Shown here: one piece after another, positions 21,228 to 32,640 of the stretch
Numbering within the stretch: position 1 is the stretch's first letter
How the letters are laid out: every line of letters begins with the position of its first letter
The notes under the pieces: model-generated
The model's database searches: none
Told to the model about the DNA's origin: nothing
The model's input: only the letters and a program-made list of their open reading frames with translations
DNA from: Spisula solida
Taxonomy: Eukaryota; Mollusca; Bivalvia; Venerida; Mactridae
Assembly: GCA_947247005.1 (NCBI GenBank)
Contig: OX365955.1
Location: 8,008,001-8,072,000 of the forward strand
Reading direction: 5' to 3'
Length of the DNA: 64,000 nt
Translations under genes and position numbers: made by a program

Positions 21228-21253
21228 TTTCATGGCTTGTGCATGCAGTAGTG
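21228..21253 (-). repeat. CACTA right terminal inverted repeat
   Basis: Reverse complement of the left end. It reads GGCTTGTGCATGCAGTAGTG to the final base 21253. Confidence 0.9.
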
Positions 21254-21256
21254 CTG
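21254..21256. repeat. Target-site duplication CTG, right
   Basis: Matches CTG at 4354-4356. Confidence 0.8.
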
Positions 21257-21317
21257 ATTGCAATCATCAATTTGCTGGCTTAGTACTACTTACGACCTTA
21301 TAAGACTCATGCATCTC

Positions 21318-21495
21318 AAGGCGCTTCTTATGAGCCTATTTTCATGAAAATCAGAAGTGGTCATGTTGACCAAACTGAAGTTGAAAAAGCTTGTTTTTCC
21401 ATAAGTAAAGAGAAGCTTTCAGATAGTTTTTTCTTCTTTTCTCAAAATATTGATTTTGTACTTACGACGATCTAATTCTAAGCCTGCAATTTGTA
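21318..21495. repeat. Dispersed repeat, copy 1
   Basis: Shares long blocks with 25784-25945: AAGGCGCTTCTTATGAGCCT, GGTCATGTTGACCAAACTGA and TCTCAAAATATTGATTTTGT. It lies just outside the CACTA right end, so this is the flanking host intron. Confidence 0.7.
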
Positions 21496-21734
21496 CATGA
21501 AATGGGCTTATACACTGGTAATCTACGCTCTTGAGAGAGTTTAAGATGGACTATAGTGCTTGTGAGAGTGTTTCAGACATTAAGGAGGCCATATAAATAT
21601 GAACAGTAATTGAAGAAATCCACCAACTGTCTAGCTGATATCTGAATGGTACACAAGTTACCATACAATACATTAACACGTCTGGCATCCATACATATAG
21701 CATATCGACTATTCCTTTTGCGTTTAACTGAGAC

Positions 21735-21810
21735 GGTCATAAGCGCATGGCCAGTCGGTTTTATCCCAACCTAATTGGTCAATTACGGACCTTTGGCTTC
21801 GAGGGAAGAG
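21735..21810 (-). repeat. tRNA-SINE fragment (3' part)
   Basis: The phrase 'CCAACCTAATTGGTCAATTA' followed by CTTCGAGGGAAGAGACAG is the diverged complement of the 3' portion of the SINE at 34086-34400. Confidence 0.5.
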
Positions 21811-22282
21811 ACAGAAAGTTTGGTTTGCGATACAAGGAATTCGAGCTCACTGCTCTAGCTCTTTCAGAACAGACTCAAATTGGTTCTTTACTGTGCCCAG
21901 TGTATAGCACCAATACACATTATTTGTATTAATATGGAACTATTATTGAGTTCTGGAATTCTCTTGGCGAGCTTAATAAATATTTCCTGAACCAGTTTGT
22001 TGGTATAAATAGACGAGTGCCGGGTTTTTTTTATGACGTAACACAAATAACATGAAAAACTAATTTTTTTAATAAGAATGTTATAACATAACAACATTTA
22101 TGAGATAATATGACCTATCTAAGAGCTTAAGAACAACAATATAAACAACTTCCATTAACCGACATACAACAAAGTCATGTGATAAACTATCGTTTTATGA
22201 TTATAGAAGTACAAACACGTTTTTGTGCAGGATGCAAAATAGACAAAACATCACGTGACTTGCCTAGTGCATAATTATAATA
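21811..22282. other. Intron 5 spacer, no recognised feature
   Basis: AT-rich sequence between the SINE fragment and the pogo-like element. No motif or ORF with support was found. Confidence 0.4.
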
Positions 22283-23203
22283 CAGTGGAACCCCGCTAAT
22301 CCGGACCCCTCCAATCCGGATTTGCCTCTAATCCGGGCGGATCTGTTGGTCCCGAATATTCTTATTCATGTTTTAATACGTTTTTACCCCTCGGATCCGG
22401 AACCCCTCCACTCCGGACACCGGACAAAATTACGAGGATTTATCATATATTTGCTCTAAAATTGACCCCTCGGATCCGGACAATCGATTTGAACATTGCC
22501 CAGGCCAATGTTTTGACAGGTGTCAATGTGTTGTATATTCGCACCATCGTATATGCAATTAAAACAGTCTGATCAATTAAAGGTTGTAACATCAACAATA
22601 CGCAGTGTCGGTGTGAACGTGTTATCGACACGGGTGTGAAAATCACAATTTGGGACAATTAAATATTATCATTTTAAAAGCGCTAATTGACAGCGTTTAT
22701 TGGCCTACTCAATTAATTAAAATACTATTGCTGCGTTGTTTTGTCTACACGGAGGTAAGTTGAATCGAATACAGGTCCCCTTAATGTTTAATTTTGAGAA
22801 GGTCGTTATCGACATCAAAGGAAAACAATTCGGACGTTCTCAGTTTGGATAAATCTACGAGTAAATGCAATAAAAATCCATCAAAATGCCGGATAGTCAT
22901 TCTTTTACAGAATTTCATATGATAATCAAGTCTGAGCCTCCGTTAAAACGTCGTAAGGTTGAAATCGACCTTGAAGCTAAAGTAAAATTGATCAGAGAAT
23001 ATTTTTCTGTACCAAAACCAACAATGAAGGTGTGTAATCAATTGTTGCTGTTTTACATCTCATTTTTTTGTGGTGTTTAGCAATGCCTTCAACTAAGATT
23101 AACATACAAGTATCTAAAAATAGAAACCCCTCTAATCCAGACACCTCTCTAATCCGGACTTTTTGTCTGGTCCGGACGAGTCCGGATTAGAGGGGTTCCA
23201 CTG
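22283..23203 (+). mobile_element. pogo/Tigger-like DNA element, 921 bp
   Basis: The left end CAGTGGAACCCC and right end GGGGTTCCACTG are inverted, with TA on each side (22281-22282 and 23204-23205). Several additional CTAATCCGGA / TCCGGATTAG blocks repeat inside both ends. TA duplication and CAGTGGAACC ends fit the Tc1/mariner pogo (Tigger) group. It holds one short coding exon (22886-23029) and no catalytic domain, so it is non-autonomous. Confidence 0.85.
22886..23029 (+). pseudogene. CENP-B-like N-terminal exon in pogo element
   Basis: ATG at 22886 opens a 48-codon exon ending at a donor (ATGAAG/GTGTGT). It encodes SEPPLKRRKVEIDLEAKVKL, then IREYFSVPKPTMK. Basic residues followed by 'L..K..LI......PT.K' look like the start of the CENP-B/pogo N-terminal helix-turn-helix of Tigger transposases. 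Nothing downstream continues the protein before the element ends. It may be a leftover first exon after internal deletion, or the start of a chimeric transcript. Confidence 0.55.
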
Positions 23204-23205
23204 TA

Positions 23206-24571
23206 TTTAAGAATTATTTTTTGTCACGAGATCAGCATTGATTAAAATCTTGAATCAAACAGCAATTTAAAATTTCATCAGAAAGACTAAACTCTCTTTA
23301 AATTTGATTGCTTTTAAATGAACATCATTTATAACGTAAAAGCAATTACGATCTGTGAAACATCATAAAATTCAGATATTTGGAAGCCTTTTTGTTTCAT
23401 AAATGTCAATTGAAATGTCACATTTTGCCAGAATTAAGTATTGAAATGTATCAATCTTCTAAGAAGTTCTAGAATATACATCAGTCAGTCACTCTCTTAG
23501 TTTCCCACCCAACTAGAGGGAGTTCGCATGGAACACGAGTTCAGTCTTGGTAGACCCAGGTTCCATTCAAACGCATTTGTTTTCTACACTTTCTGTGCCT
23601 TTTTTTCACCACTGAATAGTCGAAATTCAACAACACCACCTCTGGGCAGGGTTTACTGGTTCCCTGTTTCTGTACAGTACGCAAAATGAGCGGGGCAAAA
23701 GCTGTTTTTAGATATTACCTGAGGGCCAAGCTTTTGATTGGTTGATAAATTTAGAGACCTGCGTTGTTGGTAGTAAACATCATTCCTGTAATAGAATACC
23801 CTACCCTAGAGCTTCCATGTGAACTCGCTCACATATATCAGTGCTGTACATACACTGGGCACGTTAAAGAACCAAGGAGTGTATTTGGAAAGAGCTGTTG
23901 GGTATCTCACCCAGTCTCATAGTATCACACAATTGTCGCTTCCCTTAAATGAAGTCAGAGGTAATTGGCCAATCTGGCAGGGAAAAGCCAAATTACCACA
24001 CACTTACAGTTGATCACAAACAAACAGTGCAGGAATAAAGCCCTAAAGCCCCAATGCTGCAATAAAACTCCAAAGGTAAAAGTTGCTATACATTAGAAAT
24101 CTGAGCAGCAGGAAACTTGAGATGAAAGTGAGCAGCAAGAAAGTTTTTTTTTACAATTTTTTAGAGAACTTCGCCAGTCATATATATGAACTATAGCCAT
24201 TAAAGATGTGAACTGTTCTGGAATTCTGTTAGAAGATTAATAACCCTGTGACTAGTTTATGTAAGCTCTTGATTACGTACTGTACCATTGATTAAAGCAA
24301 CAACAGTGACTCCACAAGTGAATCAACATGACAAAGCCATCCAGTTCATTAGATGTTGCTAGAATATATCGCTAGAATAACACACACAGAACCAATCAAT
24401 AAGTCCAGTGAGAATAAATTAACCTTGACCTCAAACCTTCCAATTCAATAATTTAACAGTTGATTTCTTGCCTATAATTTAACTTCACCCTTTTTTTAAT
24501 CTGCGGAAAACAGTACTACGAAATCGTATGAGGTGTACTGTAATATATTTATGCATAAAAGTCAAGGGCCT
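23206..24571. other. Intron 5 segment with SINE remnants
   Basis: Mostly unassigned AT-rich sequence, apart from SINE-related material at 23480-24010. Confidence 0.4.
23480..24010 (+). repeat. tRNA-SINE related sequence
   Basis: It contains TTTCCCACCCAACTAGAGG, 'CACTGGGCACGTTAAAGAAC' and AATTGGCCAATCTGGCAGGG, matching the SINE at 34086-34400 phrase by phrase with an insertion of about 180 bp between the first two. Confidence 0.65.
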
Positions 24572-24711
24572 TGGGTGGTATTCAATATTGATCATATTTA
24601 ATTGGAGAAAGGATAGCTGATCATATCGCCTGTTACTGACCAAAAGTTTATTATGGTGTGATCTGATTGGTTGTCCTTATCTTTAAGTCAATCAATATTG
24701 AATACCACCCA
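24572..24711. mobile_element. Palindromic MITE, 140 bp
   Basis: The left arm TGGGTGGTATTCAATATTGA is the perfect complement of the right arm TCAATATTGAATACCACCCA. No clear target duplication could be assigned. Confidence 0.75.
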
Positions 24712-24814
24712 GGTTAATTTGTTCAGACTGTAATACTATCCATTAGGACAGCGAATTTTCTACGTTGTTCTGAAATCACAAGATTTCTAAGTTGTCACCC
24801 TCTCTGTTTCAGCT

Positions 24815-24881
24815 TAACTATCTATAATCAGTCACTTAACTATCTATAATCAGTCACTTAACTATCTATAATCAGTCAGTA
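24815..24881. repeat. Short tandem repeat, 22 bp x 3
   Basis: Three consecutive TTAACTATCTATAATCAGTC units. Confidence 0.85.
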
Positions 24882-25384
24882 ACAAGTGAAGCGATATAAC
24901 AGACATTTTCAATATAATCTGAACAACAATCACTCAATCAGGCCGTATTAGATCGTAACTTTCAGTATTCACCAATCCAAAAAAATAATCATTTTTCGCG
25001 AGCTTCATCCGCTGAATGTTTTTACATTATTGACGATTTCGGAGGGATTCTTGTTGTACCTCGGCGAGAATTTACGAAAATACATTTGTGTTACATTCTT
25101 TACAATAATCTTCAACTACGATGTGGAATCATCACCGTCCAGACTCAAAATTGTCGTCGATCCAATTGTCCGACATTTAGTTAAATTTCGCCGGACCAAA
25201 GCATCGACGGACAGACGCTTTTCGCGATGCCTGAACTTTGTTTATCATCCACAGTATTGTTTAAACCTAACTACGAGCAGGCAGGAAAAATCAAAACAAA
25301 TAATGGTATAAAAGAACAAATCCACAGCATCTTTCTTAAGCTAAATATAGACTGAAAACTAGAAGCGTTTTGCACACAGAAACA

Positions 25385-25570
25385 TGTCCTCCACAAAGGG
25401 CCATAACTCGAGATAAAATCATCCATCCTAAAATTCCTGACAATATGCACAACTAGGCTAGTACCTAGTATTCATGTGAAGTTTCTTTGACATTAAACCA
25501 ATACTTAATGAGAACAAGCTTGCACCCATCCAGCACAGAATCAATATCTCCCTACGTATATGATAACCTA
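25385..25570. repeat. Interspersed repeat (AAAGGGCCATAACTC type)
   Basis: It contains AAAGGGCCATAACTCGAG, CCTGACAATATGCACAACTA and AATACTTAATGAGAACAAGC. Related copies lie at 32440-32640, 36950-37110 (part), 38795-38870 (part) and 42005-42255. Confidence 0.65.
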
Positions 25571-25639
25571 ACCTGTGACCTACCCATCTAAAATAATACA
25601 AAGCCAAATAAAACACGGAATAACATAGAAGGACAGTTA

Positions 25640-26010
25640 GTTGTTGTTTATATTGTATCAGTTAGCGCTTACGTTTACAATACCGTAAATTTGATTGTCT
25701 TAATCGCTGGCCGAGAATTAGAAGGTCGTTTTTGCTACTTACAACCATATAAAACAGATACATATTTGAAATCTGCATCAAAAGGCGCTTCTTATGAGCC
25801 TATTTTCATGGTCATGTTGACCAAACTGAAGTTGGAAAAGCTTGTGTTCCCATTAGTAAAGAGTAGTTTTCAGACATTTTTTTCTTGTTTTCTCAAAATA
25901 TTGATTTTGTATTTATGACCTTCTAATTCTAAGCCAGCGATATGTTGTTTACATTGTATCAAACAGTTAATGCTTACGTTTACAATACCGTAAATTTGAT
26001 TGTCTTATAT
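25640..26010. repeat. Direct repeats flanking dispersed repeat copy 2
   Basis: Two direct copies (about 25640-25705 and 25938-26005) share GCTTACGTTTACAATACCGT followed by AAATTTGATTGTCTTA. Between them lies 25784-25945, the second copy of the repeat at 21318-21495. The offset is about 296 bp. Confidence 0.7.
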
Positions 26011-26147
26011 TTCCAATCAACCAGATGAAAACAAACCCACTCAAGGACACTACATAAATTCAATTTAGTTTGGCCCTAGATGATTAGAAGATTGTAAGAA
26101 AAGAAGTAAGCCATGAATGGTTCTATACCAGAAACAGTGCCCTGTCA

Positions 26148-26206
26148 GACAGAAGTGACATATACAGACAGAAGTGACATATACAGACAGAAGTGACATA
26201 TACACT
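26148..26206. repeat. Short tandem repeat, 19 bp x 3
   Basis: Three AGACAGAAGTGACATATAC units. Confidence 0.9.
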
Positions 26207-26384
26207 TTGGTTTAATCCATTTCTAGTGAGGATGATACTTCAATCCCTTCATTAAAGCTAGACAGAAAATCTGGAATGACGTTAATAGCATACTTCATGT
26301 TTCCTGCATCATTAGTGCAAGTGGTATAGATTAATTAAAAATAAAAATCTGTTCGCGTATTATGTTGGTAATAATACACGGGCA

Positions 26385-26460
26385 GGAGTTTGGATGCGGA
26401 AAAATTAAATCACGAGTGCGCAGTACGAGTGATTTAATTTTCCGCATCTGAACGAGTGCC
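26385..26460. repeat. Hairpin-forming palindrome
   Basis: GATGCGGAAAAATTAAATCAC and GTGATTTAATTTTCCGCATC (20-21 base arms) flank a 15-base loop. Nearby 'GGTAATAATACACGGGCAGG' resembles 'GGTAATAATACATGCCCGGG' at 27506-27525, suggesting the remains of one element. Confidence 0.7.
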
Positions 26461-26711
26461 CATGTTTTATTCACCGACAACAAACAAGAACAGAGTTTTT
26501 ATTTTGATTCTAAATACGATAATATCCCGCACTATTTAAGTGCTTTTTTCCATTTTCACCCATTTGACATTGAACATAATTAAGTGGCTTATTAGCTGGT
26601 CCAATTACCTCCCTCGTTAATGAAAACAACCTTCGTTATTTTCTGAAGGAAATAACACATTTTAAACATTGAAACAATTTTAACAAGTAATTAAGAATTG
26701 CAAGCAATACA

Positions 26712-27250
26712 GAAGTCCCCTACCGGTTTGAGGCCATTTTCAATGTTTCTGTTGCCATAGCAACCACAATTTTTGTCAGAATCAAAATATTTTTAGTCGT
26801 GCATAATCCCCTTATTGCCCCCTATCCACATATCAAGTTTCATAAACCTAGCTTGAAAACTGTTTGAGTTATGGCAGGATCCAGATTTGGGCATATTTTC
26901 ACTCTTTCTGTTGCCATAGCAACCACAGAAACTGTTTGAGTTATGTCAGGATCCAGATTGTTTGATGGACGGACGGACGGACGGACAGACGGACTGACTG
27001 ACTGACGTTCTAACAAAACGGTATTTTTGTGGCTACAATACGGAATGAAGGGTATTATGTGTCTAATTGTAGCCACATAAAAGAAAATTTTAGCTGCGTA
27101 AGAGCCAATTCTACTTTCGTTTTCACTATTTTCAACTGGTTTGTCCATAGAAAGTAGCCACCTAAGTACCCGTTTGTGGGTGCGGACTGACTGACGGACG
27201 GACGGAGGGCAAACCTATAGTCCCCTCCGGTCAAAAACCGGTAGGGGACT
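26712..27250. mobile_element. Inverted-end repeat element (GTCCCCTACCGGTTT)
   Basis: The left end AGTCCCCTACCGGTTT is mirrored by AAACCGGTAGGGGACT at the right end. The interior has two 'TTTCTGTTGCCATAGCAACC' copies, two 'CTGTTTGAGTTATG' copies and two GACGGACGGACGGA runs. Confidence 0.75.
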
Positions 27251-27611
27251 AATAACACAAGTATAGGGTATTTATTTCATGAAATGAAAAATATAAATGA
27301 ATTGATTATCAGAAGTTGTTATGAAACTTAGTAATGAGACTATATTGGAGTTTCTAAAAATAGATGCGTCAAAGCTGTAACACTGGATACTCGTGCACCT
27401 CGTGACTCCCAGAAGTTTTTACTATAAAGTTTACGTTCATTCATTCATAAATATGTCACGTGATGCGGGGCGTAAATAGTAACAGCCGACTTGTATGTTT
27501 TATTGCGGTAATAATACATGCCCGGGTTTGCTCTATGTGTATATGGATTAATCTGCGGATCATGTTAGAGTTCTATATAGAACATCAGGGCATTCATTTG
27601 CCTTCGAAACT

Positions 27612-28540
27612 TCATTTTGACTCTGGAATTTAACAACTTATGTGAATAAAACTAAAGTGTCACTTTTGACTCTTGAATACAACAAAAGTGTCACTTTTGA
27701 CTCTTGAATTTAATAAAAATGTCACTTTTGACCCTTGAATTTAACAAAGTGTCACTTTTGACTCTTGAATAAAACAAAAGCATCACTTTTGACTCTTGAA
27801 TAAAACAAGTGTCACTTTTGACTCTTGAATAAAACAAAAGTGTCACTTTTGAATCTTGAATTTACTAAAAATGTCACTTTTGACACTTGAATACAACAAA
27901 CGTGTCACTTTTGACTCTGGAATACAACAAAAGTGTCACTTTTGACTCTTGAATACAACAAACGTGTCACTTTTGACTCTTGAATACAACAAAAATGTCA
28001 CGTTTGACTCTTGAATACAACAATAGTGTCACTTTTGACTCTTGAATAAAACAATAGTGTCACTTTTGACTCTTGATTAAAACAATAGTGTCACTTTTGA
28101 CTCTTGAATACAACAATAGTGTCACTTTTGACTCTTGAATAAAACAATAGTGTCACTTTTGACTCTTGAATAAAACAATAGTGTCACTTTTGACTCTTGA
28201 ATAAAACAATAGTGTCATTTTGACTCTTAAATAAAACAAAAATGTCACTTTTGACTCTTGAATACAACAATAGTGTCACTTTTGACTCTTGAATACAACA
28301 ATAGTGTCACTTTTGACTCTTGAATAAAACAATAGTGTCACTTTTGACTCTTGAATAAAACAATAGTGTCATATTGACTCTTAAATAAAACAAAAATGTC
28401 ACTTTTGACTCTTGAATACAACAATAGTGTCACTTTTGACTCTTGAATACAACAATAGTGTCACTTTTGACTCTTGAATACAACAATAGTGTCACTTTTG
28501 ACTCTTGAATAAAACAATAGTGTCACTTTTGACTTTTGGA
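27612..28540. repeat. Minisatellite, 31 bp x ~30
   Basis: Consensus contains ACAATAGTGTCACTTTTGAC then TCTTGAATAAA. Units vary at a few positions. A block with the shortened variants TGTCATTTTGAC / TGTCATATTGAC followed by TCTTAAATA is duplicated (near 28213 and 28366). Confidence 0.95.
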
Positions 28541-28857
28541 AATTTAAGCTCAAGAATGCTTATAATACAAAGTTTCCTTCTTGCAATATTTTGCTGACTC
28601 ATGAAAACTCTTCACTTTTGGAGTCTAGTGAAAGCCGAGAAATGCAGATAGACTTTAAGAGAATGACGTCAATGAAAACTAAATTGAAATACAAATGAAC
28701 CTAGAGCTGAGCATGAATATTACTCTAAAAAGCCAATTTCATTCAGGCTTTCAACGAGAAAGTGATTTTTTTTAAATTGCTGACACATTAAAATAATACT
28801 TGCTTAAAATGAATTAGCACACTTAGTCATTGCTCTTATTAATTATTCCATATCACC
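28541..28857. other. Spacer between two minisatellites
   Basis: 317 bp of AT-rich non-repeated sequence between the 31-bp and 47-bp arrays. No feature seen. Confidence 0.5.
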
Positions 28858-30540
28858 TATGGAAGAAAGCAACTGAAGAGCGCTAGGTGTAGTTTGAGAG
28901 AGGCTATGGAAGAAAGCAACGGAAGAGCGCTAGGTGTAGTTTGAGAGGGGCTATGGAAGAAAGCAACTGAAGAGCACTAGGTGTAGTTTGAGAGGGGCTA
29001 TGGAAAAAGCAACTGAAGAGCGCTAGTGTAGTTTGAGAGGGGCTATGGAAGAAAGCGGCTGAAGAGTGCTAGGTGTAGATTGAGAGAGGCTATTGAAGAA
29101 AGCGGCTGAAGAGCGCTAGGTGTAGTTTGAGAGGGGCAATGGAAGAAAGTGGCTGAAGAATGCTAGGTGTAGATTGAGAGAGGCTATTGAAGAAAGCGGC
29201 TGAAGAGTGCTAGGTGTAGTTTGAGAGGGGCTATGGAAGAAAGCAACGGAAGAGCGCTAGGTGTAGTTTGAGAGGGGCTATGGAAGAAAGCAACTGAAGA
29301 GCGCTAGGTGTAGTTTGAGAGGGGCTATGGAAGAAAGCAACGGAAGAGCGCTAGGTGTAGTTTGAGAGGGGCTATGGAAGAAAGCAACTGAAGAGCACTA
29401 GGTGTAGTTTGAGAGGGGCTATGGAAAAAGCAACTGAAGAGCGCTAGTGTAGTTTGAGAGGGGCTATGGAAGAAAGCGGCTGAAGAGTGCTAGGTGTAGA
29501 TTGAGAGAGGCTATTGAAGAAAGCGGCTGAAGAGCGCTAGGTGTAGTTTGAGAGGGGCAATGGAAGAAAGTGGCTGAAGAATGCTAGGTGTAGATTGAGA
29601 GAGGCTATTGAAGAAAGCGGCTGAAGAGTGCTAGGTGTAGTTTGAGAGGGGCAATGGAAGAAAGTGGCTGAAGAGCGATAGGTGTAGTTTGAGACGGGCT
29701 ATGGAAGAAAGTGGCTGAAGAGCGCTAGGTATAGTTTGAGAGGGGCTATGGAAGAAAGTGGCTGAAGAATGCTAGGTGTAATTTGAGAGGGGTTATTGAA
29801 GAAAGCGGCTGAAGAGCGCTAGGTGTAGTTTGAGAGGGGCAATGGAAGAAAGTGGCTGAAGAGCGCTAGGTGTAGTTTGAGAGAGGCTATTGAAGAAAGT
29901 GGCTGAAGAGCGCTAGGTGTAGTTTGAGAGGGGCAATGGAAGAAAGCAACTGAAGAGCGCTAGGTGTAGTATGAGAGGGGCTATGGAAGAAAGTGGCTGA
30001 AGAGCGCTAGGTGTAGTTTGAGAGAGGCTATTGAAGAAAGTGGCTGAAGAGCGCTAGGTGTAGTTTGAGAGGGGCAATGGAAGAAAGCAACTGAAGAGCG
30101 CTAGGTGTAGTTTGAGAGGGGCTATGGAAGAAAGTGGCTGAAGAGCGCTAGGTGTAGTTTGAGAGGGGCAATGGAAGAAAGTGGCTGAAGAGCGCTAGGT
30201 GTAGTTTGAGAGAGGCTATTGAAGAAATTGGCTGAAGAGCGCTAGGTGTAGTTTGAGAGAGGCTATTGAAGAAAGTGGCTGAAGAGCGCTAGGTGTAGTT
30301 TGAGAGGGGCTATGGAAGAAAGTGGCTGAAGAGCGCTAGGTGTAGTTTGAGAGGGGCTATTGAAGACAGCAACTGAAGAGCGCTAGGTGTAGTTTGAGAG
30401 GGGCTATGGAAGAAAGTGGCTGAAGAGCGCTAGGTGTAGTTTGAGAGGGGCTATGGAAGAAAGTGGCTGAAGAGTGCTAGGTGTAGTTTGAGAGGGGCTA
30501 TAGAAGAAAGTGGCTGAAGAAAGCTAGGTGTAGTTTGAGA
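28858..30540. repeat. Minisatellite, 47 bp x ~36
   Basis: The unit begins CTATGGAAGAAAGCAACTGA, continues AGAGCGCTAGGTGTAGTTTG and ends AGAGGGG. A nine-unit block starting at 28904 recurs at 29325 (offset 421 bp) with the same private variants, including a shortened GGAAAAAGC unit. Confidence 0.95.
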
Positions 30541-31487
30541 TGGAATATTGCACTAATGAAACTTTAATTGTTGCATGCATGGATGTCTTTCTATTTTTCT
30601 TGCGAAGCCTGTGACTATAATGTGATGTTTTACTTGCATAAAGAATTCCCTCTTCTTCAAACAAATTTAAGAAAAAAAACATCCAAACGAAAATTGCTTT
30701 ACTTAAATTAATCAATGAACTTTTTCAAATTAAAGAAATTCATTTCCCTGAGGTGACAAACAGTGCTTTCATTTTGTTGACTGATGATTTAATTTTCTAA
30801 GCTCGGAATATTCAACACCACACAACAAATAAATGCAATAAGATAGTCAGAAGTTGCGGCAATGCTTCTGTACTGGATTACTTTCGCCGCCGGAAAATGA
30901 AAATTAGATTTTATCAATTTTTACGGACAATTTGCTTTGTTGAGGGAAATTCTCTCTATTTTGTTTGCAACAACGATCCTGTTCAACCAGCTTTATGAGA
31001 AAACTTGATTAAAGGAACGTTATGGACCATTCATAGCACTATATTAAAAGCTTGAAAACAGATTACAGGAAAGCTCTATGTTTCTATATATAGAATACTA
31101 GGAGACTTTGTTACCGTAGCAATCACTGGAGGGAGTTCCTTTCCCATTCATGGTTCTTAAGTAATCTAAACATTGTTCAAAACGTTTTGTTACATTCCTT
31201 TAAAGTCCTTATATATGACATACGTTTAAGTAACAGCTAGTATAGACAACTCTCTAGACACCAACAGAGCAAGAGATGTGTGTAAAACATGTATATGCCC
31301 CCATTGCAACCAAATAGTCATTAATGTTCTTCAGTTATTGAACGGAAACCATTTATTCTACAGACCTACCAATTACCGACTGACCAACAGACAGACATGT
31401 GCAAAGCAATATACCCCCTCATACCCCAATATGGGGGGCATAATAATGAACCACAGCCGTCCCATATATTTATTTATGTAAGAGCTG

Positions 31488-31569
31488 CGGCCATGGTCCA
31501 GTGGTTGAGTACCCAGGTTTTGCCCATTCTGGCACTCTATTTTAACATACTAGCCACTGGACCATGGCC
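31488..31569. repeat. Inverted repeat, 16-bp arms
   Basis: GGCCATGGTCCAGTGG at the left and CCACTGGACCATGGCC at the right, about 50 bases apart. The left arm has the tRNA A-box-like TGGTCCAGTGGTTGAG also seen in complement at 55024-55040, so it may come from a SINE head. Confidence 0.8.
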
Positions 31570-32439
31570 ATGGTTTGATGCTGTGAAATCAAGATTGCAA
31601 GAATATAAAGTGATTTACATTACTCTACTAAGAACGTTACATAAAGCGCCAAAATGGGTCGTAAAAGTTGATGTTGTTGACGGCTATAAAGCCCAAATAT
31701 CCGTCACTTGTAATTTAAGCGAGACCATTATGTCATTTATAACGATTTCTAGTCACGTATGTCAATTAAACCAAATCACATGCAAATCAAACACGCAGCG
31801 GCAGAGAATAAAAAGCCCTCATAAACAGTAATCATATGCAGATAACTGGGTCTCTGAGGAGAACATTTTTATTGTCAAATATTTATCCAACCACTATTGT
31901 CACAGAAATTAACAGGACAGGAATCGATAATTGCGCTCCTGGAGACCAAATCAAGACGAAACTCGATAATTTATAAGGACAAGCTAAAGCCTAAGATTAC
32001 TAGAGAACTCCAGAGAACTCTTAATGGAACATAGATGACCGATGGTCAATTACCAGCCAAGACCAGAAAAATATCACACAAGAAGTGTCTACAAGCTGTA
32101 GATCTCGTCTTTTTCCAGGAGAATTGGTCGATAACGAACCAAGAAATGATCAACCAATGAAAACCTCTGTTAGAAAATATTGAAAAATAATAATCCAGTT
32201 TACAAATGAACAGAGCAGTGAAAACCTCTGTTAGAAAATATTGACCAATAATCATCCAGTTTGCAAAATTTAATGAACTGAGAAGTGATCAGCCAATGAA
32301 AACATATAATTTTAGAAAGCATCAACATAATCATAAACATCCAATTGTATCGAGTATTCTGTAAATAACAAAAACATAGATATCATTTTATTTTATTTTA
32401 CATTAGCCACAGGTTAGGTGTACCTAGAGGGGTATTTGA

Positions 32440-32640
32440 CACATAAGCTTTTTCTCCAAAAAAGGGCCATAACTCAAGCAATAATCACCCAACCTAAATT
32501 TCCTGAAAATAATGAACAACAAGACTTGGCATGGACCAATGGTTCGGGACAAATGGTTAGATGAACTAGTGAGGACAAACTTTGTGACAACCATCCTGAC
32601 AGATAGACATCCAGTACGAAATTAACGTCTTCCGAATATA
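32440..32640. repeat. Interspersed repeat (AAAGGGCCATAACTC type)
   Basis: It contains AAAAGGGCCATAACTCAAGC and GAGGACAAACTTTGTGACAA. Related to 25385-25570 and 42005-42255. Confidence 0.6.

Larger units (their letters stand above)
4357..21253 (+). mobile_element. Complete CACTA/EnSpm DNA transposon, 16.9 kb
   Basis: The left end reads CACTACTGCATGCACAAGCC and the right end is its exact reverse complement, with 22 identical terminal bases. Both ends start with the diagnostic CACTA, and CTG is duplicated on both sides. Inside the termini are arrays of short CCATTAA/CCATGAA motifs, as expected of subterminal transposase-binding regions. The element carries a Tnp2-class transposase (15160-20083, plus) and a second, divergent multi-exon gene (14104-9473, minus). 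The rest is filled by younger nested repeats. It lies entirely in MADD intron 5, with the transposase opposite to the host gene. Perfect termini, an intact duplication and an open transposase frame suggest a fairly recent insertion. Confidence 0.92.

Noticed and set aside
25030..25311. 93-codon plus-strand ORF starting MTISEGFLLY
   Set aside because: No recognisable domain, no splice or promoter context, and comparable to other chance frames in the intron.
27612..30540. CRISPR-like arrays
   Set aside because: Units are head-to-tail with no unique spacers and the DNA is eukaryotic; these are minisatellites.
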